A stretch of 64,000 nucleotides of DNA from Flavobacterium sp. LHD-85 (GTDB lineage: Bacteria > Bacteroidota > Bacteroidia > Flavobacteriales > Flavobacteriaceae), in assembly GCF_030929595.1 (NCBI RefSeq), contig NZ_JAVFVR010000004.1:396896-460895 (forward strand), given 5' to 3'. The position numbers and the translations under genes are program-made. Below, in pieces: positions 34,325 through 42,285 of the stretch. The notes under the pieces are model-generated. The model was not told where the DNA came from. It was given only the letters and a program-made list of their open reading frames with translations, and made no database searches. Position 1 is the first letter of the stretch; every line of letters begins with the position of its first letter.

Positions 34325-35329
34325 ATGAAAATACAAGATATTCAAGCGATTCAGTTATTGCTTGCTGCGCCAAAGAAAATCGCAATAATTCCGCACAGAG
34401 GACCAGATGGTGACGCCATGGGCTCTACTCTAGCTTTGTACCATTTTTTACTTAAAAATAATCATCAGCCAACCGTTATTTCTCCAAATGATTTTCCTGA
34501 TTTTTTAGCTTGGCTCCCAGGTTCAGAAACAGTAAAAATCTATGAAAAAGATACTCAAAACTGCATTAAAATATTAGAAGAAGCCGAGCTTATTTTTACG
34601 CTTGATTTTAATGCTTTCCATCGAACTGGCGAAATGGAGCATACTCTAGCCAAACTTACCGCTCCATTTATCATGATTGATCATCATGAAAAACCTCATG
34701 ATTATGCTGCTTATACGTACTCAGACACTTCTTACGGATCCACTTGTGAGATGGTGTACAATTTTATTGCCTTTTTAAACAAAAAAGAAGATATTGATAA
34801 AACCATTGCAACTTGCATCTATACTGGAATTTTGACCGATTCTGGTTCATTCCGTTTTCCAGGAACTACAGGAAACACACATAGAATTATTGCCGAATTG
34901 ATTGATTTAGGAGTCGAAAACACTCAAATTCCGGTTTTACTATACGATAATAGTTCTTTTAGCCGTTTGCAGTTATTAGGCCGTGCACTTCAAAATATGA
35001 AAATTTTTGAAGACCATAAAACGTCTTACATGACCCTTACACAAGAAGAACTTGATTCGTTTAACTATGTAAAAGGTGATACCGAAGGAATTGTAAACTA
35101 CGGATTAAGCATTCGCGGAATTGTTTTTACAGCCATATTTATTGAAAACAGAGAAGAAAAAATCATTAAAATTTCTTTCCGTTCTCAAGGAGGATTTGAT
35201 GTTAACCAATTTGCAAGAGACCATTTTAACGGAGGCGGACATGTCAATGCTGCCGGAGGAAGATCTGAAGCTTCTATGGAAGAAACAGTAAATAAATTTG
35301 AAGATTTAGTCAAAAAACTAAAATTATAA
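34325..35329 (+). CDS. DHH family phosphoesterase, NrnA-like oligoribonuclease/pAp phosphatase
   Basis: This 334-residue cytoplasmic protein has DHH motifs: 'HRGPDGDAMGSTLAL' (about 24), 'FTLDFNAF' (about 95), 'MIDHHEKPHD' (about 119) and the DHHA1 end 'HFNGGGHVNAAGGRSEAS' (about 298). NrnA-type enzymes degrade very short RNAs and hydrolyse pAp, using manganese. Length is typical. It begins a tight run with gldI (8 bp gap) and two prolyl isomerases, an arrangement suggesting one transcript. Confidence 0.88.
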   Translation: MKIQDIQAIQLLLAAPKKIAIIPHRGPDGDAMGSTLALYHFLLKNNHQPTVISPNDFPDFLAWLPGSETVKIYEKDTQNCIKILEEAELIFTLDFNAFHRTGEMEHTLAKLTAPFIMIDHHEKPHDYAAYTYSDTSYGSTCEMVYNFIAFLNKKEDIDKTIATCIYTGILTDSGSFRFPGTTGNTHRIIAELIDLGVENTQIPVLLYDNSSFSRLQLLGRALQNMKIFEDHKTSYMTLTQEELDSFNYVKGDTEGIVNYGLSIRGIVFTAIFIENREEKIIKISFRSQGGFDVNQFARDHFNGGGHVNAAGGRSEASMEETVNKFEDLVKKLKL

Positions 35330-35337
35330 TCCAAATC

Positions 35338-35994
35338 ATGAATTACCTAAAACTTACCATTTATACTTTGCTTTTTACTGTTTTATTAAGCAGCTGCAAG
35401 CATCATGAAGAGGCCAGAAAACCTATCTCTAGAACTTCAGGAACGTTCATGAAGAAGTCGGCTGACCGAAATAAAAAGCTGGTGGCAAACGAAGAAGACG
35501 TCATTAAAAAGATAATCAAAAACAATCCGAAAGTAAAATATTATGCCACTCCAAAAGGCTATTGGTTTTGCTATGAAGAAAAGAATGATGCAGAAACTCT
35601 AGCTCCTAGAAAAGGTGATATTGCCTACTTTAACATGGAAGTAAAAGATATTAAAGGCAATATTATTTACTCTGAATCTGATCTTGGTCCGCAAACCTAT
35701 TATGTAGACAAACAGGACATTATGATGGGTTTACGTGACGGAATTAAAAGAATGCATAAAAATGAAACGGTTACGTTTTTATTTCCATCACATATGGCAT
35801 ATGGATATCATGGAGACAACAAAAAAATTGGAACAAACGAACCTCTAATCGTTACTGTTACACTTAGAAATTTTGTTCCGGATCCAACGGCTCAAACAGC
35901 AAAACCAACTACAAAATCGCTACAAACCGCAACACCAAAACCTACTGTGGCTAAACCTGCAGTACAAGCAAATAAAGACACATTAACTCAATAA
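35338..35994 (+). CDS. gldI: Gliding motility-associated FKBP lipoprotein GldI
   Basis: This 218-residue protein has a lipoprotein signal (cysteine in 'LLSSC', about residue 20) and an FKBP-type prolyl isomerase domain at about 75-182 ('RKGDIAYFNMEVKDIKGNII', 'IMMGLRDGIKRMHKNETVTF', 'SHMAYGYHGDNKKIG'). A Thr/Pro/Lys tail follows. GldI is required for gliding in Flavobacterium johnsoniae and probably helps fold secretion or motility proteins in the periplasm. Assignment rests on the FKBP lipoprotein layout and the surrounding genes; another FKBP lipoprotein is possible. Confidence 0.82.
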   Translation: MNYLKLTIYTLLFTVLLSSCKHHEEARKPISRTSGTFMKKSADRNKKLVANEEDVIKKIIKNNPKVKYYATPKGYWFCYEEKNDAETLAPRKGDIAYFNMEVKDIKGNIIYSESDLGPQTYYVDKQDIMMGLRDGIKRMHKNETVTFLFPSHMAYGYHGDNKKIGTNEPLIVTVTLRNFVPDPTAQTAKPTTKSLQTATPKPTVAKPAVQANKDTLTQ

Positions 35995-36010
35995 AACAAT
36001 ATCTTAAAAA

Positions 36011-37087
36011 ATGAAAAAGAGTATTTTATTATTACTAATAGCCGTAAGCTCATTTTATTCTTGTAAGGACGACCACAGTAACCTGCCAGATGGATTATAT
36101 GCAGATATCGAGACAAACAAAGGCCACATCATTGTAGAACTTGATTACAAAAAAGCTCCTATAACAGTTGCAAACTTTGTGACTTTAGCTGAAGGTAAAA
36201 ACGAGTTTGTAGCACACGAACAATTAAAAAACAAACCTTTTTTTGATGGTTTGAAATTTCATAGAGTAATCGAAAATTTTATGATCCAAAGTGGTGATCC
36301 ATTAGGAACTGGTTCTGGAGATACTGGATATAAATTTAAAGATGAATTCTCAGATTTAAAATTTGATAAAGCTGGAGTTTTAGCAATGGCAAACAATGGT
36401 CCAGGAACAAACAGCAGCCAATTTTTTATCACTCACGTAGAAACTCCTTGGTTAGACAACCTGCATACTATTTTTGGTCACGTGGTAAGTGCGAAAGATC
36501 AAGAAGTAGTAAACAAAGTAGTTCAAGGCGACAATATCGTATCTGTAACAATTATCAGAAATGGTGAAGCAGCTAAGAAATTTGATGCCGTAAAAGTATT
36601 TCACGATTATTTTGCTGACATCGCAAAAGAACAAAGCAAATATGCCGGCGTTCAAAAAGAAAAAGTAGATTATTATGCTGCTTTAAAAGCAAAAGCAACA
36701 AAAACTACGAGCGGTTTAGAATATGTAATTACAGAAAAAGGAAACGGCAAAAAACCTGCTGCAGGAAATCCAATCTACATTCACTACGCTGGTTTCCTTG
36801 AAAACGGAACTTTATTTGACGCTAGCATTGAAGAAGTTGCAAAACAATTCGGAAAATTTGATCCTGCAAGAGCAGCACAAAACGGCTACCAACCAATTCA
36901 ATTTCAGGCTGGAAAAAAAGACGGTTTGATTCCTGGTTTTATTGAAGGAGTTGAGCAATTGTCTTATGGAGATAAAGCGGTTCTTTTTATACCGTCTCAC
37001 TTAGCTTATGGAGCAACAGGTGCAGGAGGAGTAATTCCGCCAAACGCTAATATCATTTTCGAAATCCAAATTTCAGATAAACAGTAA
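36011..37087 (+). CDS. Cyclophilin-FKBP fusion prolyl isomerase, lipoprotein (copy 1)
   Basis: This 358-residue lipoprotein (cysteine in 'FYSC', about residue 18) joins two different prolyl isomerase families. A cyclophilin domain lies at about 30-195 ('FHRVIENFMIQSGDP', 'VLAMANNGPGTNSSQFFI', 'TIFGHVV'). An FKBP domain lies at about 235-356 ('GNPIYIHYAGFLENGTLFDA', 'GLIPGFIEGVEQLSYGDKA', 'GAGGVIPPNANIIFEI'). The catalytic Arg (FHR) and the QFFIT block are intact. It lies 16 bp after gldI and 29 bp before a paralogue, so it is likely cotranscribed and likely serves periplasmic folding of exported proteins. Confidence 0.93.
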   Translation: MKKSILLLLIAVSSFYSCKDDHSNLPDGLYADIETNKGHIIVELDYKKAPITVANFVTLAEGKNEFVAHEQLKNKPFFDGLKFHRVIENFMIQSGDPLGTGSGDTGYKFKDEFSDLKFDKAGVLAMANNGPGTNSSQFFITHVETPWLDNLHTIFGHVVSAKDQEVVNKVVQGDNIVSVTIIRNGEAAKKFDAVKVFHDYFADIAKEQSKYAGVQKEKVDYYAALKAKATKTTSGLEYVITEKGNGKKPAAGNPIYIHYAGFLENGTLFDASIEEVAKQFGKFDPARAAQNGYQPIQFQAGKKDGLIPGFIEGVEQLSYGDKAVLFIPSHLAYGATGAGGVIPPNANIIFEIQISDKQ

Positions 37088-37116
37088 TCGAATTATAGAC
37101 TTAAAATTAAAAAGCA

Positions 37117-38241
37117 ATGAAATTTAAATTTCTGTTTTTATTTTGCTTAGCAATAGTAAATATTCAAGCTCAGACTAAAAAACCTGCGGCAAAGCCAGCG
37201 GCAAAACCTGCAACGGTAGCAACTGCTGCGGCAAATCCTGGCGATGGAATTTTTGCAACAATCTCTACTACCAAAGGAGATATCGTTCTTTCTTTAGAAT
37301 ATGTAAAAGCTCCTGTTACGGTAGCAAATTTTATTACTTTGGCAGAAGGCACAAATCCTAATGTTAAAGGGGCTCTTAAAGGAAAACCATTTTATAACGG
37401 ATTAAAATTTCACAGAGTCATTAATGATTTCATGATTCAAGGTGGTGATCCTGACGGAAATGGTACTGGAGGTCCAGGATTTTCTTTTAAAGATGAATTT
37501 GCAGACGATTTAAAATTCGAAAAAGGTGGTGTTCTAGCAATGGCAAATTCTGGCCCAGCAACAAACGGAAGCCAATTTTTTATTACACATAAAGATACGC
37601 CTTGGTTAAACGGAAAACACACTATTTTTGGCCATGTTGTTTCGGGAATGGACATTGTAAACAAAATTGTTCAGGACGACGTAATGACAAAAATTGTTAT
37701 TACTCGTAAAGGTGCAGCAGCAAAGAAATTTGATGCTTTAAAAACTCTTAGCGATGATGTAAAAAAAGAAGCTGCTAAAAAAGAAGAAGCAAAAAAAGTA
37801 GTAGCTGCCAAAGCTGCCTATTTTAAAGACTTAAAAGCGAAAGCAACAGCAACTTCTACAGGCTTAAAATACGTAATTACTCAAAAAGGCACTGGCGTTA
37901 AAGGTGCTGAAGGTTCTACAATCTATTTCCATTACGCTGGATATTTTGAGGATGGAAGCTTATTCGACAGCAGCATGGCTCCAGTAACAAAAACTTACGG
38001 AAAATATGATGCAAACAGAGACGCACAAGGCGGCTACAAAGCATTTCCTTTTACAGTTGGTAAAAAAGAAGGCATGATTCCTGGCTTTCTTGAAGCTCTT
38101 GATATGATGACAGACGGAGAAAAAGCAACTTTCTTCTTGCCTTCAAATTTAGCTTATGGAGAAAAAGGAGCTGGCGGTGTAATTCCTCCAAATGCAACTC
38201 TGATTTTTGAAATTGAAACATATACAAATCAGCCTAAATAA
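37117..38241 (+). CDS. Cyclophilin-FKBP fusion prolyl isomerase, secreted (copy 2)
   Basis: This 374-residue protein has the same cyclophilin-then-FKBP order as the preceding gene. It has a Sec signal ending 'NIQAQ' and an Ala/Lys/Pro linker instead of a lipid anchor. The cyclophilin part (about 45-205) has 'FHRVINDFMIQGGDP' and 'NGSQFFITHKDTPWL'. A charged Ala/Lys helix (about 208-235) joins it to the FKBP part (about 245-372, 'GMIPGFLEALDMMTDGEKAT', 'GAGGVIPPNATLIFEI'). It was probably produced by tandem duplication and then split into soluble and membrane-anchored forms. A terminator follows. Confidence 0.92.
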   Translation: MKFKFLFLFCLAIVNIQAQTKKPAAKPAAKPATVATAAANPGDGIFATISTTKGDIVLSLEYVKAPVTVANFITLAEGTNPNVKGALKGKPFYNGLKFHRVINDFMIQGGDPDGNGTGGPGFSFKDEFADDLKFEKGGVLAMANSGPATNGSQFFITHKDTPWLNGKHTIFGHVVSGMDIVNKIVQDDVMTKIVITRKGAAAKKFDALKTLSDDVKKEAAKKEEAKKVVAAKAAYFKDLKAKATATSTGLKYVITQKGTGVKGAEGSTIYFHYAGYFEDGSLFDSSMAPVTKTYGKYDANRDAQGGYKAFPFTVGKKEGMIPGFLEALDMMTDGEKATFFLPSNLAYGEKGAGGVIPPNATLIFEIETYTNQPK

Positions 38242-38276
38242 TTAGAAAAGAGAAGATTCCTTCTTTATAAACATAC

Positions 38277-38309
38277 AAAGCCATCAGAATTATTTTTGAT
38301 GGCTTTTCT
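38277..38309 (+). terminator. Terminator after the prolyl isomerase genes
   Basis: AAAGCCATCA pairs with TGATGGCTTT around a loop of about 10 nt, followed by TCTGTTTT. It lies about 35 bp past the stop at 38241. Confidence 0.75.
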
Positions 38310-38426
38310 GTTTTCTAGCATTTTCATTTTTTAAAGAATTCATAATTATAGATTTTAAAACTAAATTTTATTATCATTAAATTACCATTTTCAACATAGT
38401 ACAATAGAATCCTAAATAAAATAGCT

Positions 38427-38434
38427 TACCTTTG
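38427..38434 (+). promoter_or_regulatory. -7 promoter box of the EamA gene
   Basis: TACCTTTG fits the Bacteroidota TAnnTTTG box and lies 30 nt before the ATG at 38465. I see no TTG at the usual spacing upstream. Confidence 0.5.
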
Positions 38435-38464
38435 CCGGCTTAATTTTTTAAAAACAGATAATTT

Positions 38465-39364
38465 ATGACGTCGCAAAATAATGTATTAAAAGGTGTTTTT
38501 CTTGTTGCTTTGGGAGCAACCACTTACGGAATGTTGGCTACTTTTGTAAAAATGGCCTATTCTGAAGGATACACAACTGCAGAAGTCACAACCTCACAGT
38601 TTATTTACGGAATTCTAGGTATTCTTATGATCAATCTTTTTCAGCGTATTAAAAACAAAAATACAGCCGTAAAAGCATCTCCTAAAAACATTTTCAATTT
38701 AATGCTTGCAGGAACTTCATTAGGAATGACAAGCTTGTTTTACTATTTGGCTGTAAAATACATTCCAGTTTCTATTGGAATCGTTCTATTGATGCAAACC
38801 GTTTGGATGGGTGTTTTATTGGAAATGATTTTAGAAAAAAAACTGCCTTCAAAACAAAAGGTAATTGCTGTACTTATAGTACTTTTCGGAACTGTTTTAG
38901 CTACCAATATCATCAATAATGATATCGAACTAGACTGGAGAGGTCTAGTTTGGGGAATGCTGGCAGCCGCTTCTTTTACAACTACTATGTTTACTGCAAA
39001 TAGCGTTTCAACTGAAATTTCATCTGCACAAAGAAGCCTTTACATGCTTCTAGGCGGTGCTGTTATTGTATTTTCATTTGCTTTTGCAACACAGGTAACT
39101 GCTTTCAATCTAGAAATCTTCCTAAAATGGGGAATTGTATTGTCATTATTCGGAACTATTATTCCGCCACTTTTAATGACTGCTGGTTTTCCTTTAACGG
39201 GAATCGGACTAGGGAGCATTGTTTCTGCACTTGAATTGCCGGTTTCTGTAATGATGGCCTATGTTTTATTAAATGAAAAGGTAATCTTTTCTCAATGGGT
39301 CGGCATTGTATTGATTATTCTAGCCATAATTATTATGAATGTAAATTTCAAGTCAAAAAAATAA
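38465..39364 (+). CDS. EamA/DMT superfamily transporter
   Basis: This 299-residue inner membrane protein has about ten hydrophobic segments in two EamA halves (about 8-135 and 155-295). Family features include 'FVALGATTYGMLATFVKMAY'-like first helix content, 'YYLAVKYIPVSIGIVLLMQT' and the closing 'GSIVSALELPVSVMMAYVLL'. Members export or import small metabolites; the substrate is unknown. It is preceded by a TAnnTTTG box. Confidence 0.88.
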   Translation: MTSQNNVLKGVFLVALGATTYGMLATFVKMAYSEGYTTAEVTTSQFIYGILGILMINLFQRIKNKNTAVKASPKNIFNLMLAGTSLGMTSLFYYLAVKYIPVSIGIVLLMQTVWMGVLLEMILEKKLPSKQKVIAVLIVLFGTVLATNIINNDIELDWRGLVWGMLAAASFTTTMFTANSVSTEISSAQRSLYMLLGGAVIVFSFAFATQVTAFNLEIFLKWGIVLSLFGTIIPPLLMTAGFPLTGIGLGSIVSALELPVSVMMAYVLLNEKVIFSQWVGIVLIILAIIIMNVNFKSKK

Positions 39365-39451
39365 CTTAAAATACATACTTTCAAAAAAAGAAGATCTGTA
39401 ATGCAATAATTGTTAATTTTTTTATAAATTCGTGATAAACAATTAGATATC

Positions 39452-39808
39452 ATGATTCTACCTTGGCATTTGTATTTAATGGCTTTCCTTTATATTCTTG
39501 CTGGGCTAAATCATTTTAGAAAACCTGGAATGTACATAAAAATCATTCCGCCCGCATTTAAAAACCCCAAATTCATAAATATTTTAAGTGGTGCCGCCGA
39601 GATTATTCTAGGCATCTTTCTAGTCCTGCCTTTTACATCAAATTATGCCGCGTGGGGAATTATAGTGCTATTACTTGCTGTTTTCCCTGCCAATTTGTAC
39701 ATGTTTCAAAATAAAAAAGCAGGTTTTAGTTTACCAAGATGGATTTTATTTGTACGTTTGCCCTTACAATTTGTTTTAATTTATTGGGCTTACCAATATA
39801 CATTCTAA
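39452..39808 (+). CDS. DoxX-like small membrane protein
   Basis: This 118-residue protein has four hydrophobic segments and the DoxX-like 'LAGLNHFRKPGMYIKIIPP', 'ILSGAAEIILGIFLVLPFTS' and 'FPANLYMFQNKKAG' blocks. Members are poorly characterised inner membrane proteins, some linked to redox stress. It lies 25 bp before the aquaporin gene, so the two may be cotranscribed. Confidence 0.8.
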   Translation: MILPWHLYLMAFLYILAGLNHFRKPGMYIKIIPPAFKNPKFINILSGAAEIILGIFLVLPFTSNYAAWGIIVLLLAVFPANLYMFQNKKAGFSLPRWILFVRLPLQFVLIYWAYQYTF

Positions 39809-39833
39809 ACATTAACCATTAAATTATTCTATT

Positions 39834-40541
39834 ATGAAAAAATTATTTGCAGAGTTTTTTGGGACTTATTGGCTTGTTTTTGGAGGATGCGGAAGCGCTA
39901 TTTTTGCTGCCGGAATTCCTGATTTAGGAATTGGATTCGCTGGTGTTGCACTAGCATTTGGTTTAACCGTACTTACAATGGCATACGCTGTTGGCCATAT
40001 TTCTGGCGGTCACTTTAATCCCGCCGTTTCTTTCGGTTTATGGGCAGGCGGAAGATTTTCTGCCAAAGATCTTATTCCGTATATCATTGCGCAATGTGTT
40101 GGAGCTGCCGCAGCGGCAGGAACTTTATACACAATAGCCTCTGGAAAAGCTGGTTTTGCAATAGACAATACAAAAGCTGGAGCCTTTGCATCTAATGGTT
40201 TTGGAGCTTTTTCTCCTGATGGTTATTCGTTACAGTCTGCTTTTATTGCAGAATTTGTGCTTACTTTATTCTTTTTATTAGTGATTTTAGGAGCTACTGA
40301 TAAATTTGCAAATGGCAGATTTGCCGGAATTGCCATTGGTTTAGCTTTAACGTTAATACATTTAATCAGTATTCCAATTACAAATACTTCTGTAAACCCA
40401 GCGAGATCATTATCTCAAGCTATTTTTGTTGGCGGAGAACCATTATCTCAGGTTTGGCTATTTTGGGTAGCCCCTATTCTTGGTGCATTAGCAGCTGGCT
40501 TCCTTTATAAGACACTGCTGCAAAATCATGCAGAAGCATAA
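39834..40541 (+). CDS. aqpZ: Aquaporin Z-like water channel
   Basis: This 235-residue MIP-family channel has six membrane segments and both half-helix NPA motifs, in '[11 protein letters not shown]' (about residue 62) and '[11 protein letters not shown]' (about 187). The Arg after the second NPA and 'FWVAPILGA' agree with water-selective AqpZ; the loops lack the extra insertions of glycerol facilitators. Length is usual. It is flanked by small membrane proteins. Confidence 0.92.
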   Translation: MKKLFAEFFGTYWLVFGGCGSAIFAAGIPDLGIGFAGVALAFGLTVLTMAYAVGHISGGHFNPAVSFGLWAGGRFSAKDLIPYIIAQCVGAAAAAGTLYTIASGKAGFAIDNTKAGAFASNGFGAFSPDGYSLQSAFIAEFVLTLFFLLVILGATDKFANGRFAGIAIGLALTLIHLISIPITNTSVNPARSLSQAIFVGGEPLSQVWLFWVAPILGALAAGFLYKTLLQNHAEA

Positions 40542-40581
40542 AAGAGAAAAAAGTCAACAGATCATCAAAAAAAAATAAAAT

Positions 40582-40821
40582 ATGGAATTTTTATATTTCT
40601 TACTTATAGGTGCCATTTCTGGATGGCTAGCCGGTCAAATCTGGAAAGGTTCTGGTTTTGGATTACTTGGCAATATCATTGTCGGAATCATAGGCGGATT
40701 TATCGGAGGATGGATTGCCGGAAAACTTGGTATTGGAGGCGGAGGCCTTCTATGGCAGATTCTGATTGCCGTAGGTGGTGCTTGGGTTTTATTATTTATA
40801 ATAAGCCTCATCAAAAAATAA
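40582..40821 (+). CDS. GlsB/YeaQ/YmgE family small membrane protein
   Basis: This 79-residue protein is almost entirely three glycine-rich membrane helices: 'LLIGAISGWLAGQIWKG', 'GNIIVGIIGGFIGGWIAGKL' and a final 'AVGGAWVLLFIISLIKK'. This is the transglycosylase-associated or general-stress GlsB/YeaQ family. The role is unclear, often stress-related. It lies 40 bp after aqpZ; an overlapping second-frame ORF is a shadow. Confidence 0.88.
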   Translation: MEFLYFLLIGAISGWLAGQIWKGSGFGLLGNIIVGIIGGFIGGWIAGKLGIGGGGLLWQILIAVGGAWVLLFIISLIKK

Positions 40822-40851
40822 TACGCAATTATTAGTACATAATTTAATTTG

Positions 40852-40895
40852 AAAGAGAAAATCTGATATATTTATATTTGATTTTCTCTTTTTAT
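40852..40895 (+). terminator. Terminator after the GlsB-like gene
   Basis: AAGAGAAAATC (40853-40863) pairs with GATTTTCTCTT (40880-40890), followed by TTTTATT. The stem is a perfect 11 bp with a 16-nt loop. Confidence 0.8.
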
Positions 40896-40946
40896 TTGGA
40901 TAAAATCGGCAAGAAAATTTTATTTCAACTCAAATATGTATGTATT

Positions 40947-41774
40947 ATGAACGAAATCATTTCTTACTTCAGTACGATTCCATCATCGCATAGAAGCCTT
41001 ATTCTAGTTGGTGGCATTACTATTTTCTGGCTTATTGAAAATAGTTTTCCCTTGTTTAAAATGCAATACAAAAAATGGCCTCATGCAGGTATAAATTTCT
41101 TTTTTACCTTCACTACAATTGTTGTCAACTTTATTCTTGCCTTTATTCTAATAAAAACCGCCGCTTGGACAATCGAAAATAATTTTGGAATTCTGCAGTG
41201 GCTTCCACAAATGCCTATCTGGCTATATACCATAATTGGTTTATTGCTTTTGGATTTAATTGGGGCTTACTTAGCCCATTTGGTAGAACACAAAGTAAAA
41301 ATTCTATGGCAATTTCATTTGGTGCATCATACCGACACTTGGATCGATACTACGACAGCCAATAGACATCATCCTGGAGAAAGTGTTGTTCGTTTTGTTT
41401 TTACCACTTTGGGCGTTTTAATCGTTGGAACACCAATGTGGATGGTTTTTCTCTATCAGTCATTATCCGTTATTGCTTCACAATTTAATCACGCCAATAT
41501 TTCGCTTCCAGAAAAACTGGATGTTTTCTTAAGCTATTTTATTGTTTCTCCAAATATGCATAAAGTTCACCATCATTATGTGCTGCCTTATACAGATAGT
41601 AATTATGGTAATATTTTTTCTGTATGGGACAGACTTTTTAGAACATTCACCTATTTGCCCAAAGATCAACTTGTATACGGTGTAGATACTCATATGCTTC
41701 CTGAAGAAAACAATGAATTGAAAAATCTGTTAAAAATTCCATTTCAAAAATCAAGATCCTTTAAAAACAGCTAA
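40947..41774 (+). CDS. Sterol desaturase / fatty acid hydroxylase family protein
   Basis: This 275-residue inner membrane di-iron protein has the histidine clusters of the family: 'HLVEH' (HX3H), 'FHLVHH' (HX2HH), 'NRHHPGES' and 'HKVHHHY'. These bind two irons for oxygen-dependent hydroxylation or desaturation of lipids. Several hydrophobic segments surround them. The start is ATG 40947; a longer frame from 40878 would read through the terminator hairpin of the previous gene. Carotenoid, hopanoid or ether-lipid substrates are all possible. Confidence 0.88.
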   Translation: MNEIISYFSTIPSSHRSLILVGGITIFWLIENSFPLFKMQYKKWPHAGINFFFTFTTIVVNFILAFILIKTAAWTIENNFGILQWLPQMPIWLYTIIGLLLLDLIGAYLAHLVEHKVKILWQFHLVHHTDTWIDTTTANRHHPGESVVRFVFTTLGVLIVGTPMWMVFLYQSLSVIASQFNHANISLPEKLDVFLSYFIVSPNMHKVHHHYVLPYTDSNYGNIFSVWDRLFRTFTYLPKDQLVYGVDTHMLPEENNELKNLLKIPFQKSRSFKNS

Positions 41775-41896
41775 ATTCTCCAAAAAAAAGTACACTTTAC
41801 TGAACCAACTTATTATTTTTTTTTTTAATATTGATACTAGAATTGAAAATCAATCTATTAATAATTAACACCCTATTTTGAATTAATTTTCACGAG

Positions 41897-42175
41897 ATGA
41901 AAAAGAGTAGCCGCAAAGAATTGACTCCGGAACAAATTGAAAAACTTGTTTCGTTAGCTTTAGAAGAAAGAAATCCATTTGAAATTATAAAAAAAGAGTT
42001 TGGATTGGCAGAAAAAGAAGTCCTGGACATTATGAAAAAGAAAATGCCTCTTGAAAAATTTGAGATGTGGAAGAAGAAGGCAATTGCAAACAAGCCAAAA
42101 CCAAAACCAGTAAAAATAGATGATTTTGATGAAGATTTGGACGGAAAATATTATATCAAGAATAAATTAGACTAA
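41897..42175 (+). CDS. TIGR03643/DUF2805 family small protein
   Basis: This 92-residue soluble, charged protein has the DUF2805 pattern 'ELTPEQIEKLVSLALEER', 'PFEIIKKEFGLAEKEVLDIM' and 'FEMWKKKA'. This is a helix-turn-helix-like core with a Lys/Pro tail. The function is unknown to me; nucleic-acid binding is possible from the fold. A terminator follows directly. Confidence 0.82.
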   Translation: MKKSSRKELTPEQIEKLVSLALEERNPFEIIKKEFGLAEKEVLDIMKKKMPLEKFEMWKKKAIANKPKPKPVKIDDFDEDLDGKYYIKNKLD

Positions 42176-42179
42176 CATA

Positions 42180-42208
42180 AAGCTCCTGTTTTTCAGGAGT
42201 TTTTTTTT
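42180..42208 (+). terminator. Terminator after the DUF2805 gene
   Basis: CTCCTG and CAGGAG form a short stem around TTTTT, followed by a run of about ten T. It lies within 10 bp of the stop codon. Confidence 0.8.
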
Positions 42209-42285
42209 ATCTTTAAATTTAATATGATTTTTTAGTAACTTTTTGGTGATTTTTGTGTCAAATACAATTAACTAAACATATAGAA

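Noticed and set aside
40623..40835. Alternative-frame open reading frame in the GlsB-like gene
   Set aside because: The overlapping frame at 40582 has a clear membrane-protein pattern; this one is a shadow rich in Arg/Trp/His.
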